DNA from: CAMDTE01 sp964504345 | Lineage (GTDB): Bacteria > Bacteroidota > Bacteroidia > Flavobacteriales > Schleiferiaceae | Reading direction: 5' to 3' | DNA: 64,000 bases | Assembly: GCA_964504345.1 (NCBI GenBank) | Contig: CAZDDX010000001.1 | Location: 310,001-374,000 of the forward strand | Part shown: positions 16,440 to 23,641 of the stretch, piece after piece | Layout: every line of letters starts with the position of its first letter | Numbering within the stretch: position 1 is the first letter of the stretch | Translations under genes and position numbers: made by a program | The notes under the pieces: generated by a model | Databases searched by the model: none | Seen by the model: the letters and a program-made list of their open reading frames with translations, nothing else | What the model was told of the DNA's origin: nothing

Positions 16440-17114
16440 CTACCGACCGTCGTACCGAAGACGCAAACGCAGCGTCCACAAGGGAGGAGCTCCCCCTCCG
16501 CCAAATTCCACCAAGGGGATGAATTCAGCCCGCCACGGAACGCGCGGTGAGCTAGCATTGTTTGTGGTTCCCGTTGGTGTTGGAAGGGTGGTTGCTTGGG
16601 CGAAAGGACTGAACGTGGCCCCTAACCGCATTCGGAAAAACCCAGAAACATCGGGCGCAAACGTGGGCGCAGTCCACAAGGCCTCCGCATAAAACGGCGA
16701 GCGAACGGGTTTGAGTAAAAGACGCAAGCGCAATCGGTCTGCCGCGGTGGTGTAGGACCGCCATTCCGTGCGCGCCAGCACCGTCCAATCCGCTCCGACG
16801 ACGGGCACGGTGGCGAGGTACCCCACGTAGGGTCTAATCTCCAAGCGCCTCCCTGCAGTAGTATCCGGACGGGATGAAAAATTGCGCACTCCGGCAGACC
16901 AGGACTTGCGTTGCAGCGAAACGGAATAAATCAGCTGCTGCTGGTTGGTTCGGGCACCCCATTCGCCAAATAACCGCAAAGGATGGTTGGGCTGAACGGG
17001 AACGTTCCAAATAAACTCACCCCACAGCGCACCGTGGGGTCGGTTTTGCGCACGCACGGGAGCAACCCACCCGAGCATCGTAATCGTCCCAACAACAAGC
17101 TGAAACCGATTCAC
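16440..17114 (-). CDS. Outer-membrane-type protein, DUF2490-like
   Basis: About 224 residues. I use a GTG at 17114 because it overlaps the corA stop as GTGA and gives a signal peptide VNRFQLVVGTITMLGWVAPVRAQ. The mature part has alternating aromatic and polar residues typical of an outer-membrane beta-barrel (LWGEFIWNVPVQPNHPLRLF, RLRLLLKPVRSPFYAEALW) and ends in TLRLRLRYDGR. The pattern resembles DUF2490 proteins, whose function is unknown. It is transcribed with corA. Family assignment is tentative, but secretion and barrel character look good. Confidence 0.65.
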   Translation of the reverse strand: MNRFQLVVGTITMLGWVAPVRAQNRPHGALWGEFIWNVPVQPNHPLRLFGEWGARTNQQQLIYSVSLQRKSWSAGVRNFSSRPDTTAGRRLEIRPYVGYLATVPVVGADWTVLARTEWRSYTTAADRLRLRLLLKPVRSPFYAEALWTAPTFAPDVSGFFRMRLGATFSPFAQATTLPTPTGTTNNASSPRVPWRAEFIPLVEFGGGGAPPLWTLRLRLRYDGR

Positions 17115-18118
17115 CACCACCCCTTGCGCTTGATCCACACCAGCATGGACCCGGCAATGATGGCCATGGCCAACAGTACGGCCGGATAACCCCAAGAGGC
17201 GCGCAGTTCGGGCATCCAGTCGAAGTTCATGCCGTAAACGCCCACGATGAAGGTCAACGGCATGAAAATGGTGCTGAAGACGGTGAGGACCCGCATGACC
17301 TCGTTGGTTTTTTGGCTCAAGGCGCTCAAATACAACGATTCAACCGAATCCAACAACGTCCGAAGCGCTTCCATGCGTTCCAAAAGGTCCAGGGTTTTCT
17401 CCTTTAAATCGCGGAAATACGGCCGATTTTCTTCTTTTAAAACCGAAAATTGACCTTTCTCCAAGGCATTCACAGCATCTCGAAGCGGAATCAAGGCGCG
17501 GCGCAGTTGGGCCAAATCGCGCTTCAGGGCCTGCGCCACCACCAAAATGCGGCGGTTGGGACGCTCCAGTACATCGTCCTCCAATCGGTCCACGGTCTCT
17601 TCCCAACGGCCCAAGACCGATCGGTACGGAACCAAAACGGCGTCCAACAGCGTGAACAAGAGGTAATCCGCCGAACGAAGCCGCACAACGCCCTTGCCCG
17701 CGCGCAATCGGTCCCGCACGCCGCCAAACAAATCCGCCGGCTTTTCTTGCACGGACCAAACCCCGTGCTCCAACAAAACAAAACCAATTTGCTCCAGCTC
17801 CACGCGGCTTCCGCGGTGGCGCTCTATGCTTTTCAAAGTAAAATAAAGCCCTTGCGGGTATTCTTCCACGGTTGGACGCTGGCTGGTGTCCAATAAATCA
17901 TCCGCCGCGTGCAGCGGCAAACCCAGAGATTCGCACGTTTCCCGAATGGCGGAAGCGTCCTCCAATCCGTGGACGTTGAGCCAGAAAACATCCTGTGGCT
18001 CCGCGGATTCTGGCGTTTGAGACGACCGTCGGGCCTCCTCCCCAAATACCTCCGAACAATGCGTGGAAGAATAGTTGAAACGCTGCCAATTTTGCGCTAC
18101 AGACGCGGGTGTTTCCAT
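17111..18118 (-). CDS. corA: CorA-family Mg2+/Co2+ transporter
   Basis: A 335-residue protein with a large cytoplasmic N-terminal domain rich in charged helices (residues about 1-270), then two C-terminal transmembrane helices. The pore motif YGMNFDW (Gly296-Met297-Asn298) follows TFIVGV. CorA forms a pentameric Mg2+ channel in the inner membrane. The ATG at 18118 lies 4 nt behind TACCTTTC (minus strand, 18123-18130); the frame is open far upstream but those codons are antisense to the GT2 gene. It overlaps the downstream outer-membrane protein gene by 4 nt (GTGA). Confidence 0.92.
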   Translation of the reverse strand: METPASVAQNWQRFNYSSTHCSEVFGEEARRSSQTPESAEPQDVFWLNVHGLEDASAIRETCESLGLPLHAADDLLDTSQRPTVEEYPQGLYFTLKSIERHRGSRVELEQIGFVLLEHGVWSVQEKPADLFGGVRDRLRAGKGVVRLRSADYLLFTLLDAVLVPYRSVLGRWEETVDRLEDDVLERPNRRILVVAQALKRDLAQLRRALIPLRDAVNALEKGQFSVLKEENRPYFRDLKEKTLDLLERMEALRTLLDSVESLYLSALSQKTNEVMRVLTVFSTIFMPLTFIVGVYGMNFDWMPELRASWGYPAVLLAMAIIAGSMLVWIKRKGWW

Positions 18119-18122
18119 AGAG

Positions 18123-18130
18123 GAAAGGTA
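18123..18130 (-). promoter_or_regulatory. Likely -7 element, corA
   Basis: The minus strand reads TACCTTTC, one base off the consensus, 4 nt before the corA ATG. Confidence 0.5.
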
Positions 18131-18157
18131 CCCAAAAAAAGGCGTAATTTCGCCGGC

Positions 18158-18877
18158 ATGATTCGCACGCTCAGCATTGTTATGCCGGCCTACAACGAAG
18201 GCCCCACCATCCACCGCATCCTGGACAAGGTTCGCGCCGTCAACCTGCCCAACGGCATCCAAAAGGAACTCATTGTAGTGAACGACTGTTCCAAGGACAA
18301 CACCGAAGAAGCCGTATTGGCCTACCGCGACGCCCATCCGGACCTCCCCATCCACTACCTCAAGCACGCAGTCAACCAAGGCAAGGGCGCGGCCCTGCAC
18401 ACGGGAATTGCGGCGGCTACGGGAGAGTACCTCATTATTCAAGATGCTGATTTGGAGTACGATCCGGAAGAATACCACTTGCTTTTGGCTCCGGTATTGG
18501 CCGGTCATGCCGACGTGGTGTACGGTTCGCGGTTTATGGGCGGCAACGCCCACCGAATTTTGTTCTTTTGGCATTCCATTGGCAACAAAATGCTGACCTT
18601 CTTGTCCAACGCCACCACCAACCTCAACCTTACGGACATGGAAACCTGCTACAAGCTGTTCCGACGGGATTTGGTGCAGTCTCTTTCGCTGAAGGAAAAA
18701 CGCTTTGGTTTTGAGCCGGAGGTGACTGCCAAAATTGCCCGCATCCCCGGGGTACGAATCTACGAGGTGGGCATTTCCTACTACGGGCGCACTTTTGAGG
18801 AGGGCAAGAAAATTGGCTGGCGCGACGGCTTCCGAGCCATTTATTGCATTCTGAAGTTCGGCCTGTTCAAGGGATGA
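18158..18877 (+). CDS. GT2-family glycosyltransferase (DPM1-like)
   Basis: A 239-residue glycosyltransferase with the GT-A fold and no C-terminal membrane helices. It begins TLSIVMPAYNEGPTIHRIL, has IVVNDCSKDNT, and the metal/nucleotide motif QDADLEYD (Asp96, Asp98). The later part, DMETCYKLFRRDLV followed by EPEVTAKIAR, is typical of polyprenyl-phosphate glycosyltransferases of the DPM1/DPG-synthase type, which make lipid-linked sugar donors. It is divergent from corA (39 nt between starts) and ends before a strong bidirectional terminator shared with dnaK. Confidence 0.85.
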   Translation: MIRTLSIVMPAYNEGPTIHRILDKVRAVNLPNGIQKELIVVNDCSKDNTEEAVLAYRDAHPDLPIHYLKHAVNQGKGAALHTGIAAATGEYLIIQDADLEYDPEEYHLLLAPVLAGHADVVYGSRFMGGNAHRILFFWHSIGNKMLTFLSNATTNLNLTDMETCYKLFRRDLVQSLSLKEKRFGFEPEVTAKIARIPGVRIYEVGISYYGRTFEEGKKIGWRDGFRAIYCILKFGLFKG

Positions 18878-18909
18878 TTGGTGGATCAACGGAGTACTCT
18901 GATTTCCAA

Positions 18910-18941
18910 CAAAAAAACCGGCGCAAGCGCCGGTTTTTTTT
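18910..18941. terminator. Bidirectional terminator between GT2 gene and dnaK
   Basis: A stem ACCGGCGC / GCGCCGGT with loop AA, flanked by seven As on the left and eight Ts on the right, so it works on both strands of this convergent pair. Confidence 0.92.
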
Positions 18942-18958
18942 GTGAACCGCCCCCGGCG

Positions 18959-18985
18959 GGCTGCCTTCCCGCTTGGAAGGCAGCC
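18959..18985. repeat. Perfect GC-rich hairpin downstream of dnaK
   Basis: An 11-bp perfect inverted repeat (GGCTGCCTTCC / GGAAGGCAGCC) with a 5-nt loop, 29 nt after the dnaK stop and before the shared terminator. No T-tract follows on either strand, so it is not itself a classical terminator. It could protect the dnaK mRNA 3' end. Confidence 0.7.
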
Positions 18986-19014
18986 TCCGTTTGGCAGAAC
19001 GAAACCTAAGTCCC

Positions 19015-20922
19015 TTACTTCACTTCTTCAAATTCCACGTCCGTAACGTCTGCAGCTCCGTTACCGGATCCTCCTGCAGCATCACCTCCTGCTCCCGGCT
19101 CACCGGCTGCGCCGGCTTCTGCTTGTGCCTTGTACAGCTCCTCGGAAGCGTTTTTCCACGCCTCGTTGATCTGTTCCATGGCCGCATCAATGGCGCTGAT
19201 CTCCTGGCTGGCGTGTGCCTTGCGCAGATTTTCAAGCGCCGTTTCGATGGGCGCCTTCTTGTCGTCGGAAAGCTTTTCGCCGAATTCTTTCAACTGCTTC
19301 TCCGTTTGGAAAATCATGGAATCCGCAGCATTCAGCTTCTCCACGCGGTCCTTCGCCAGACGGTCTGACTCTGCATTGGCTTCTGCTTCCTGCTTCATTT
19401 TGTCGATGTCTTCCTTGCTCAGGCCGGACGAGGCTTCAATGCGGATGCTCTGCTCCTTACCGGTGGCCTTGTCCTTGGCAGACACGTGCAACAAGCCGTT
19501 GGCGTCGATGTCAAACGTCACCTCAATTTGCGGTACACCGCGCGGTGCGGGGGGTAGACCGTCCAGGTGGAACCGACCGATGGTCTTGTTGTCCTTAGCC
19601 ATGGGGCGCTCGCCCTGCAGCACGTGGATTTCCACCGAAGGTTGGCTGTCGGACGCTGTAGAGAACGTCTCGGATTTCTTGGTGGGGATGGTGGTGTTGG
19701 ACTCGATCAAGCGCGTCATGACGCCGCCCATGGTCTCAATTCCCAAGCTCAATGGGGTTACGTCCAGCAGCAATACGTCCTTCACGTCGCCCGCCAAAAC
19801 GCCGCCTTGGATTGCCGCGCCAATGGCTACCACCTCGTCCGGGTTCACACCGCGGTTGGGCTCCTTGCCAAAGAACTTCTTGACGGCCTCTTGAATGGCC
19901 GGGATGCGGGTAGATCCACCTACCAAAATAACCTCGTCGATGTCCGACGTGCTCAGGTTGGCGTTTTTCAGGGCCGTGCGGCAGGGAGCAATGGTGCGCT
20001 CCACCAAGTCCGCTACCAGGCGCTCAAAATCCGCGCGGCTCATCGTTTTCACAATGTGCTTGGGACCGCTCGCCGTAGCCGTGATGTACGGAAGGTTGAT
20101 TTCCGTGGATCCAGCGCTGGACAACTCAATTTTGGCCTTTTCCGCAGCTTCTTTCAAGCGCTGCAACGCCATGGCGTCTTGGCGCAAATCCACGCCTTCG
20201 TCCGCCTTGAAACCGTCCACGAGCCATTCGATGATGCGCTCGTCAAAGTCGTCGCCGCCCAAGTGGGTGTCGCCGTCGGTGGATTTTACTTCAAATACAC
20301 CGTCGCCAAGTTCCAAAACTGAGACGTCGTGCGTACCGCCGCCGCAGTCAAACACCACAATCTTTTGGTCCTTGCCTTGCTTGTCAATGCCGTAGGCCAA
20401 TGCGGCCGCAGTGGGCTCGTTGATGATCCGTCGAACCGTCAAACCGGCAATCTCACCGGCCTCCTTGGTGGCCTGACGCTGGGCGTCGTTGAAGTACGCG
20501 GGAACCGTGATGACGGCCTCGGTGACTTCCGTACCCAAGTAGTCCTCGGCGGTTTTCTTCATTTTTTGCAGCACCATTGCCGAAATTTCTTGCGGCGTGT
20601 ACAGGCGACCGTCGATGTCCACACGCGGGGTGTTGTTGTCCCCTTTCACAACGGAATAGGGTACGCGCGCGGTTTCCTTCGCCACGTTGTCGTAGGACTC
20701 GCCCATGAAACGTTTGATGGAGAAAATAGTCTTTTTAGGGTTGGTGATGGCTTGACGCTTGGCCGGATCGCCCACTTTGCGCTCTCCGCCTTCTACGAAA
20801 CCAATGACGGACGGTGTGGTCCGTTTTCCTTCTGCATTGGGGATGACAACGGCTTCGTTGCCTTCCATGACGGCGACGCAGGAGTTGGTGGTTCCCAAGT
20901 CAATTCCGATGATTTTTCCCAT
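19015..20922 (-). CDS. dnaK: Molecular chaperone DnaK (Hsp70)
   Basis: A 635-residue Hsp70 of normal length. The ATPase domain begins IGIDLGTTNSCVAVMEG and contains FDCGGGTHDVSVLELGDG and ILVGGSTRIPAIQ. The substrate-binding domain starts after LLLDVTPLSLGIETMGG, and the C-terminal lid ends in a Gly/Ala-rich tail and DVTDVEFEEVK. It folds and refolds proteins with DnaJ and GrpE, neither of which is adjacent. It is a single-gene unit: TACCTTAT seven bases before the ATG is the only promoter-like element I see. I found no CIRCE operator in the short upstream stretch. Confidence 0.98.
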   Translation of the reverse strand: MGKIIGIDLGTTNSCVAVMEGNEAVVIPNAEGKRTTPSVIGFVEGGERKVGDPAKRQAITNPKKTIFSIKRFMGESYDNVAKETARVPYSVVKGDNNTPRVDIDGRLYTPQEISAMVLQKMKKTAEDYLGTEVTEAVITVPAYFNDAQRQATKEAGEIAGLTVRRIINEPTAAALAYGIDKQGKDQKIVVFDCGGGTHDVSVLELGDGVFEVKSTDGDTHLGGDDFDERIIEWLVDGFKADEGVDLRQDAMALQRLKEAAEKAKIELSSAGSTEINLPYITATASGPKHIVKTMSRADFERLVADLVERTIAPCRTALKNANLSTSDIDEVILVGGSTRIPAIQEAVKKFFGKEPNRGVNPDEVVAIGAAIQGGVLAGDVKDVLLLDVTPLSLGIETMGGVMTRLIESNTTIPTKKSETFSTASDSQPSVEIHVLQGERPMAKDNKTIGRFHLDGLPPAPRGVPQIEVTFDIDANGLLHVSAKDKATGKEQSIRIEASSGLSKEDIDKMKQEAEANAESDRLAKDRVEKLNAADSMIFQTEKQLKEFGEKLSDDKKAPIETALENLRKAHASQEISAIDAAMEQINEAWKNASEELYKAQAEAGAAGEPGAGGDAAGGSGNGAADVTDVEFEEVK

Positions 20923-20975
20923 GATTGAAATAAGGTATTTAGTGGTTCCGGTAGGTCAAACCCCGTACCAAATGC

Positions 20976-21001
20976 AGAAGGCCGGGAAAACCCGGCCTTC
21001 T
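20976..21001 (-). terminator. Hairpin terminator after the 21-22 kb lipoprotein gene
   Basis: A perfect 11-bp stem AGAAGGCCGGG / CCCGGCCTTCT with loop AAAA (TTTT on the minus strand), about 45 nt downstream of the minus-strand stop and 54 nt before dnaK. The T-tract is poor, so termination may be partial. Confidence 0.65.
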
Positions 21002-21047
21002 GTCATTCATTTGCGACAATTTGTCAGTTTTGACCGCCCCGCCGGAC

Positions 21048-22097
21048 TCAATTGCAGGTCAGCGTGTCAAAAACCGTGGTTTTGGCAAAGCGCAACTTGC
21101 ACGTTTTGCGGCTGTACACCAAGGAGTCCAAACTGTTGTTGGAGATGTTGAGGTACGGACGCACGTAGGTAGCGCGGCTGGCAAAAACGCCTGCCCCCCC
21201 TTGGACGTTGGTGAAAAACGGCTTGTCTTGGACAATGGAGTTGCTGGGCTGACTGACGCTGATGTAGGTGGCTAAATCGTCCGATCCGGCTACCAGGTGC
21301 AGGTCAATGCCACGGAACCAACGGAGCACTCCGGGTTTCACGGGCAAGGCTGGAGTGTTGGCCAAAAAGTCGTAAAAATCTTGGTAGCCCACAGCGGTGT
21401 TGATTTCGTCGTTGCCCAACAAATTGTTGCCCAGTAAAGTAGGCAGCGGGTAATCCACCGAATAGCGAATGGAGTCGGCCAAATCGCCCCCTTCTACGGT
21501 TTCCGTCCAACGAAACCGCAAAAAGCCCTGGTACATCCGGGCGTTCACAGCCTGGTCCCAGCGAAACTTGGCGCCGTTCTTGGATCCAATGGGAATGCGC
21601 ACCAAGGCGCCACCCACGGGAGACGGCTCGCGCAGCACCCACGTTGAGGGTTTCACCAAAGGCGTGGTGGCAACCAACAGCGGTTCGGTCTGGTTTTCTT
21701 TGAAGGCCTTGACGCGGTAGGTGAAGTCCTCGTTCAGATTGCCAACCAATCGGTACGCTTTATAACCGGTGGGTACAAAAGGGCCGTTGGTGTTCAAGAC
21801 GACTTCCGACGCCTCCGGCAAAGTATAGGTGGCTCTCAATTGCCCGTTGGGGCCTAGGGCTTCCACCACCACCGTGAGGTTGGTGTAGTACAGGCTGTCC
21901 GGCTGTTGCGCGCCTCCATCCGGTCCCTCGCTGCCCAGGTAGGCGCGCCCAATGCGCACGTAGTTGGTGTCCTCTGTGGGATTCAACAAAGCAAACAACA
22001 CGGGCGTTTCCTCCCACGGTGCAGTTACGTCCAGGGTATTGTCGCACGCGGCGAAGGCGAGTAAGGCGGCCACTCCGGCCAATAGGTTTCTGCGCAT
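21048..22097 (-). CDS. Secreted lipoprotein, DUF4249-like
   Basis: A 349-residue protein with a lipoprotein signal (LLAFAAC, Cys18). The mature protein begins with DNTLDVTAPWEETPVLFALL followed by a predicted beta-rich domain, then an Ig-like middle and a C-terminal region with several Asn/Ser/Tyr-rich strands. The opening resembles DUF4249 lipoproteins of Bacteroidota, often found near TonB-dependent receptors, but none is adjacent and the assignment is tentative. It is a monocistronic gene 28 nt from panB on the other strand, with TACTTTTG 5 nt before its ATG. Confidence 0.6.
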   Translation of the reverse strand: MRRNLLAGVAALLAFAACDNTLDVTAPWEETPVLFALLNPTEDTNYVRIGRAYLGSEGPDGGAQQPDSLYYTNLTVVVEALGPNGQLRATYTLPEASEVVLNTNGPFVPTGYKAYRLVGNLNEDFTYRVKAFKENQTEPLLVATTPLVKPSTWVLREPSPVGGALVRIPIGSKNGAKFRWDQAVNARMYQGFLRFRWTETVEGGDLADSIRYSVDYPLPTLLGNNLLGNDEINTAVGYQDFYDFLANTPALPVKPGVLRWFRGIDLHLVAGSDDLATYISVSQPSNSIVQDKPFFTNVQGGAGVFASRATYVRPYLNISNNSLDSLVYSRKTCKLRFAKTTVFDTLTCN

Positions 22098-22102
22098 ACG
22101 CG

Positions 22103-22110
22103 CAAAAGTA
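22103..22110 (-). promoter_or_regulatory. -7 promoter element, lipoprotein gene
   Basis: The minus strand reads TACTTTTG, 5 nt before the ATG at 22097. Only 3 bp separate it from the oppositely oriented panB element. Confidence 0.65.
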
Positions 22111-22113
22111 CGT

Positions 22114-22121
22114 TACCTTTG
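22114..22121 (+). promoter_or_regulatory. -7 promoter element, panB
   Basis: TACCTTTG, 4 nt before the panB ATG at 22126, back to back with the minus-strand element at 22103-22110. Confidence 0.7.
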
Positions 22122-22125
22122 CCCC

Positions 22126-22941
22126 ATGTCCGTACACGCCGAATTCAAGAAAGTGACCACGCACGCGCTGCAAGAAATGAAGCGCCAGGGAGAAAAAATC
22201 AGCATGCTGACTGCCTACGACTACACCATGGCCCTTTTGGTGGACCGTGCGGGTGTGGACGTGGTGCTGGTGGGCGATTCCGCCAGCAACGTCATGGCCG
22301 GCCACGAAACCACCCTGCCCATTACCCTGGACCACATGATTTACCACGCCTCCAGCGTGGTGCGCGGCGTGGACCGGGCTTTGGTGGTAGTAGACATGCC
22401 CTTTGGTACCTACCAAGGAAATTCCAAAGAGGCCCTCTCCAGCGCGGTTCGCATCATGAAGGAATCCGGCGGACACGCCGTTAAACTGGAGGGCGGACAG
22501 GAAATTATCGACTCCATCGAGCGTATTCTGCGGGCGGGAATTCCCGTGATGGGTCACCTGGGCCTGACGCCGCAGAGTATCTACAAATTTGGCACCTACA
22601 CCGTGCGAGCCAAGGAAGAGGCGGAAGCAGAAAAACTGATTGAAGACGCCTTGGCCTTGGAAAAGGCCGGCTGTTTTGCACTGGTTTTGGAGAAAATCCC
22701 CGCTTCGTTGGCCAAAAAAGTGTCCGATGCGCTGGCCATTCCCGTCATCGGAATCGGTGCTGGACAGGGCGTTGACGGCCAAGTTTTGGTGCTGCACGAC
22801 ATGCTGGGCATGAACCACAACTTCAATCCGCGCTTTTTGCGCCGCTACGCCAATTTGGACACCGTCATCCACGATGCGGTTTCCCACTACGTTTCCGACG
22901 TGAAGGAGTTGAAATTCCCGACGGATCAAGAGAGTTACTGA
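22126..22941 (+). CDS. panB: Ketopantoate hydroxymethyltransferase PanB
   Basis: A 271-residue TIM-barrel enzyme. Motifs are ISMLTAYDYTMALLVDRAGV, LVGDSASNVMAGHETTLPIT (metal-binding Asp), VVDMPFGTYQ and VMGHLGLTPQS. It makes ketopantoate from ketoisovalerate and methylene-tetrahydrofolate, the first committed step to pantothenate and coenzyme A. The start lies 4 nt behind TACCTTTG; the open frame upstream belongs to the divergent lipoprotein region. It is followed after 4 nt by an RluA-type pseudouridine synthase gene, a common Bacteroidota pairing. Confidence 0.96.
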   Translation: MSVHAEFKKVTTHALQEMKRQGEKISMLTAYDYTMALLVDRAGVDVVLVGDSASNVMAGHETTLPITLDHMIYHASSVVRGVDRALVVVDMPFGTYQGNSKEALSSAVRIMKESGGHAVKLEGGQEIIDSIERILRAGIPVMGHLGLTPQSIYKFGTYTVRAKEEAEAEKLIEDALALEKAGCFALVLEKIPASLAKKVSDALAIPVIGIGAGQGVDGQVLVLHDMLGMNHNFNPRFLRRYANLDTVIHDAVSHYVSDVKELKFPTDQESY

Positions 22942-22945
22942 GTCC

Positions 22946-23641
22946 ATGCCGAATTCCACCGCGCCCGAAGTTCTTTGGGAAGACAATCATTTGTTGGCCC
23001 TGAACAAGCCGGCGGGTTGGCTGGTACAGCCTGACCCTTCGGAGGCCTTTGCGTTGGAACAGTGGGCGGAGCGCTGGGTGGCGCAGCGTGCCGGCAAACC
23101 TAGGGCCTTTATAGGCGTACCCCACCGGTTGGACCGCCCCACTTCCGGATTGGTGCTCTTGGCCAAAACGTCCAAAGCTTTGGCGCGGCTCAATCAAGCG
23201 TTTCACGACCGCACCGTGACCAAAACCTACTGGGCGGTGGTGGAGGGTTGCCCCAGCGCGCCGGAGGCGCGACTGGAGCACCGCTTGGCCCGAGACGGCA
23301 AAAACAACAAGTCGTTTGTGAGTCAACGGTCGGACGCCCAACAAGCGGTTTTGCACTACCGAATCGTCACCAAAGGTGATCGGTACACCTTGGTGGAAGT
23401 TGACCTGGAAACCGGCCGACACCACCAAATTCGGGTGCAGCTCGCAGCGATAGGCCACCCCATCAAAGGGGACCTGAAGTACGGCGCAAAGCGCTCCAAT
23501 TCGGACGGAAGCATTCACCTGCATGCGCGTCGGGTGGCCCTCCCACATCCGGTGGGTGGAGCGCCCCTGGAGGTGATTGCTCCTCTACCCAAAGAGGCTC
23601 TTTGGCAAGCACTTGCGCCTACCTATTCCACTAAAGATTAA
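22946..23641 (+). CDS. RluA-family pseudouridine synthase
   Basis: A 231-residue stand-alone catalytic domain without S4 domain. Motifs are LLALNKPAGWLVQ, GVPHRLDRPTSGLVLLAKT (catalytic Asp in HRLDR) and ETGRHHQIRVQLAAIGHPI. It isomerises uridine in rRNA or tRNA; the target within the family cannot be told from sequence. It is co-transcribed with panB (4-nt gap) and converges on priA with a 4-nt overlap of the two coding ends, the shared TTAA serving both stops. Confidence 0.9.
   Translation: MPNSTAPEVLWEDNHLLALNKPAGWLVQPDPSEAFALEQWAERWVAQRAGKPRAFIGVPHRLDRPTSGLVLLAKTSKALARLNQAFHDRTVTKTYWAVVEGCPSAPEARLEHRLARDGKNNKSFVSQRSDAQQAVLHYRIVTKGDRYTLVEVDLETGRHHQIRVQLAAIGHPIKGDLKYGAKRSNSDGSIHLHARRVALPHPVGGAPLEVIAPLPKEALWQALAPTYSTKD

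Noticed and set aside
17111..18889. 592-codon frame that would extend corA upstream
   Set aside because: The extra 257 codons are antisense to the well-supported GT2 gene and lie upstream of the corA promoter element.
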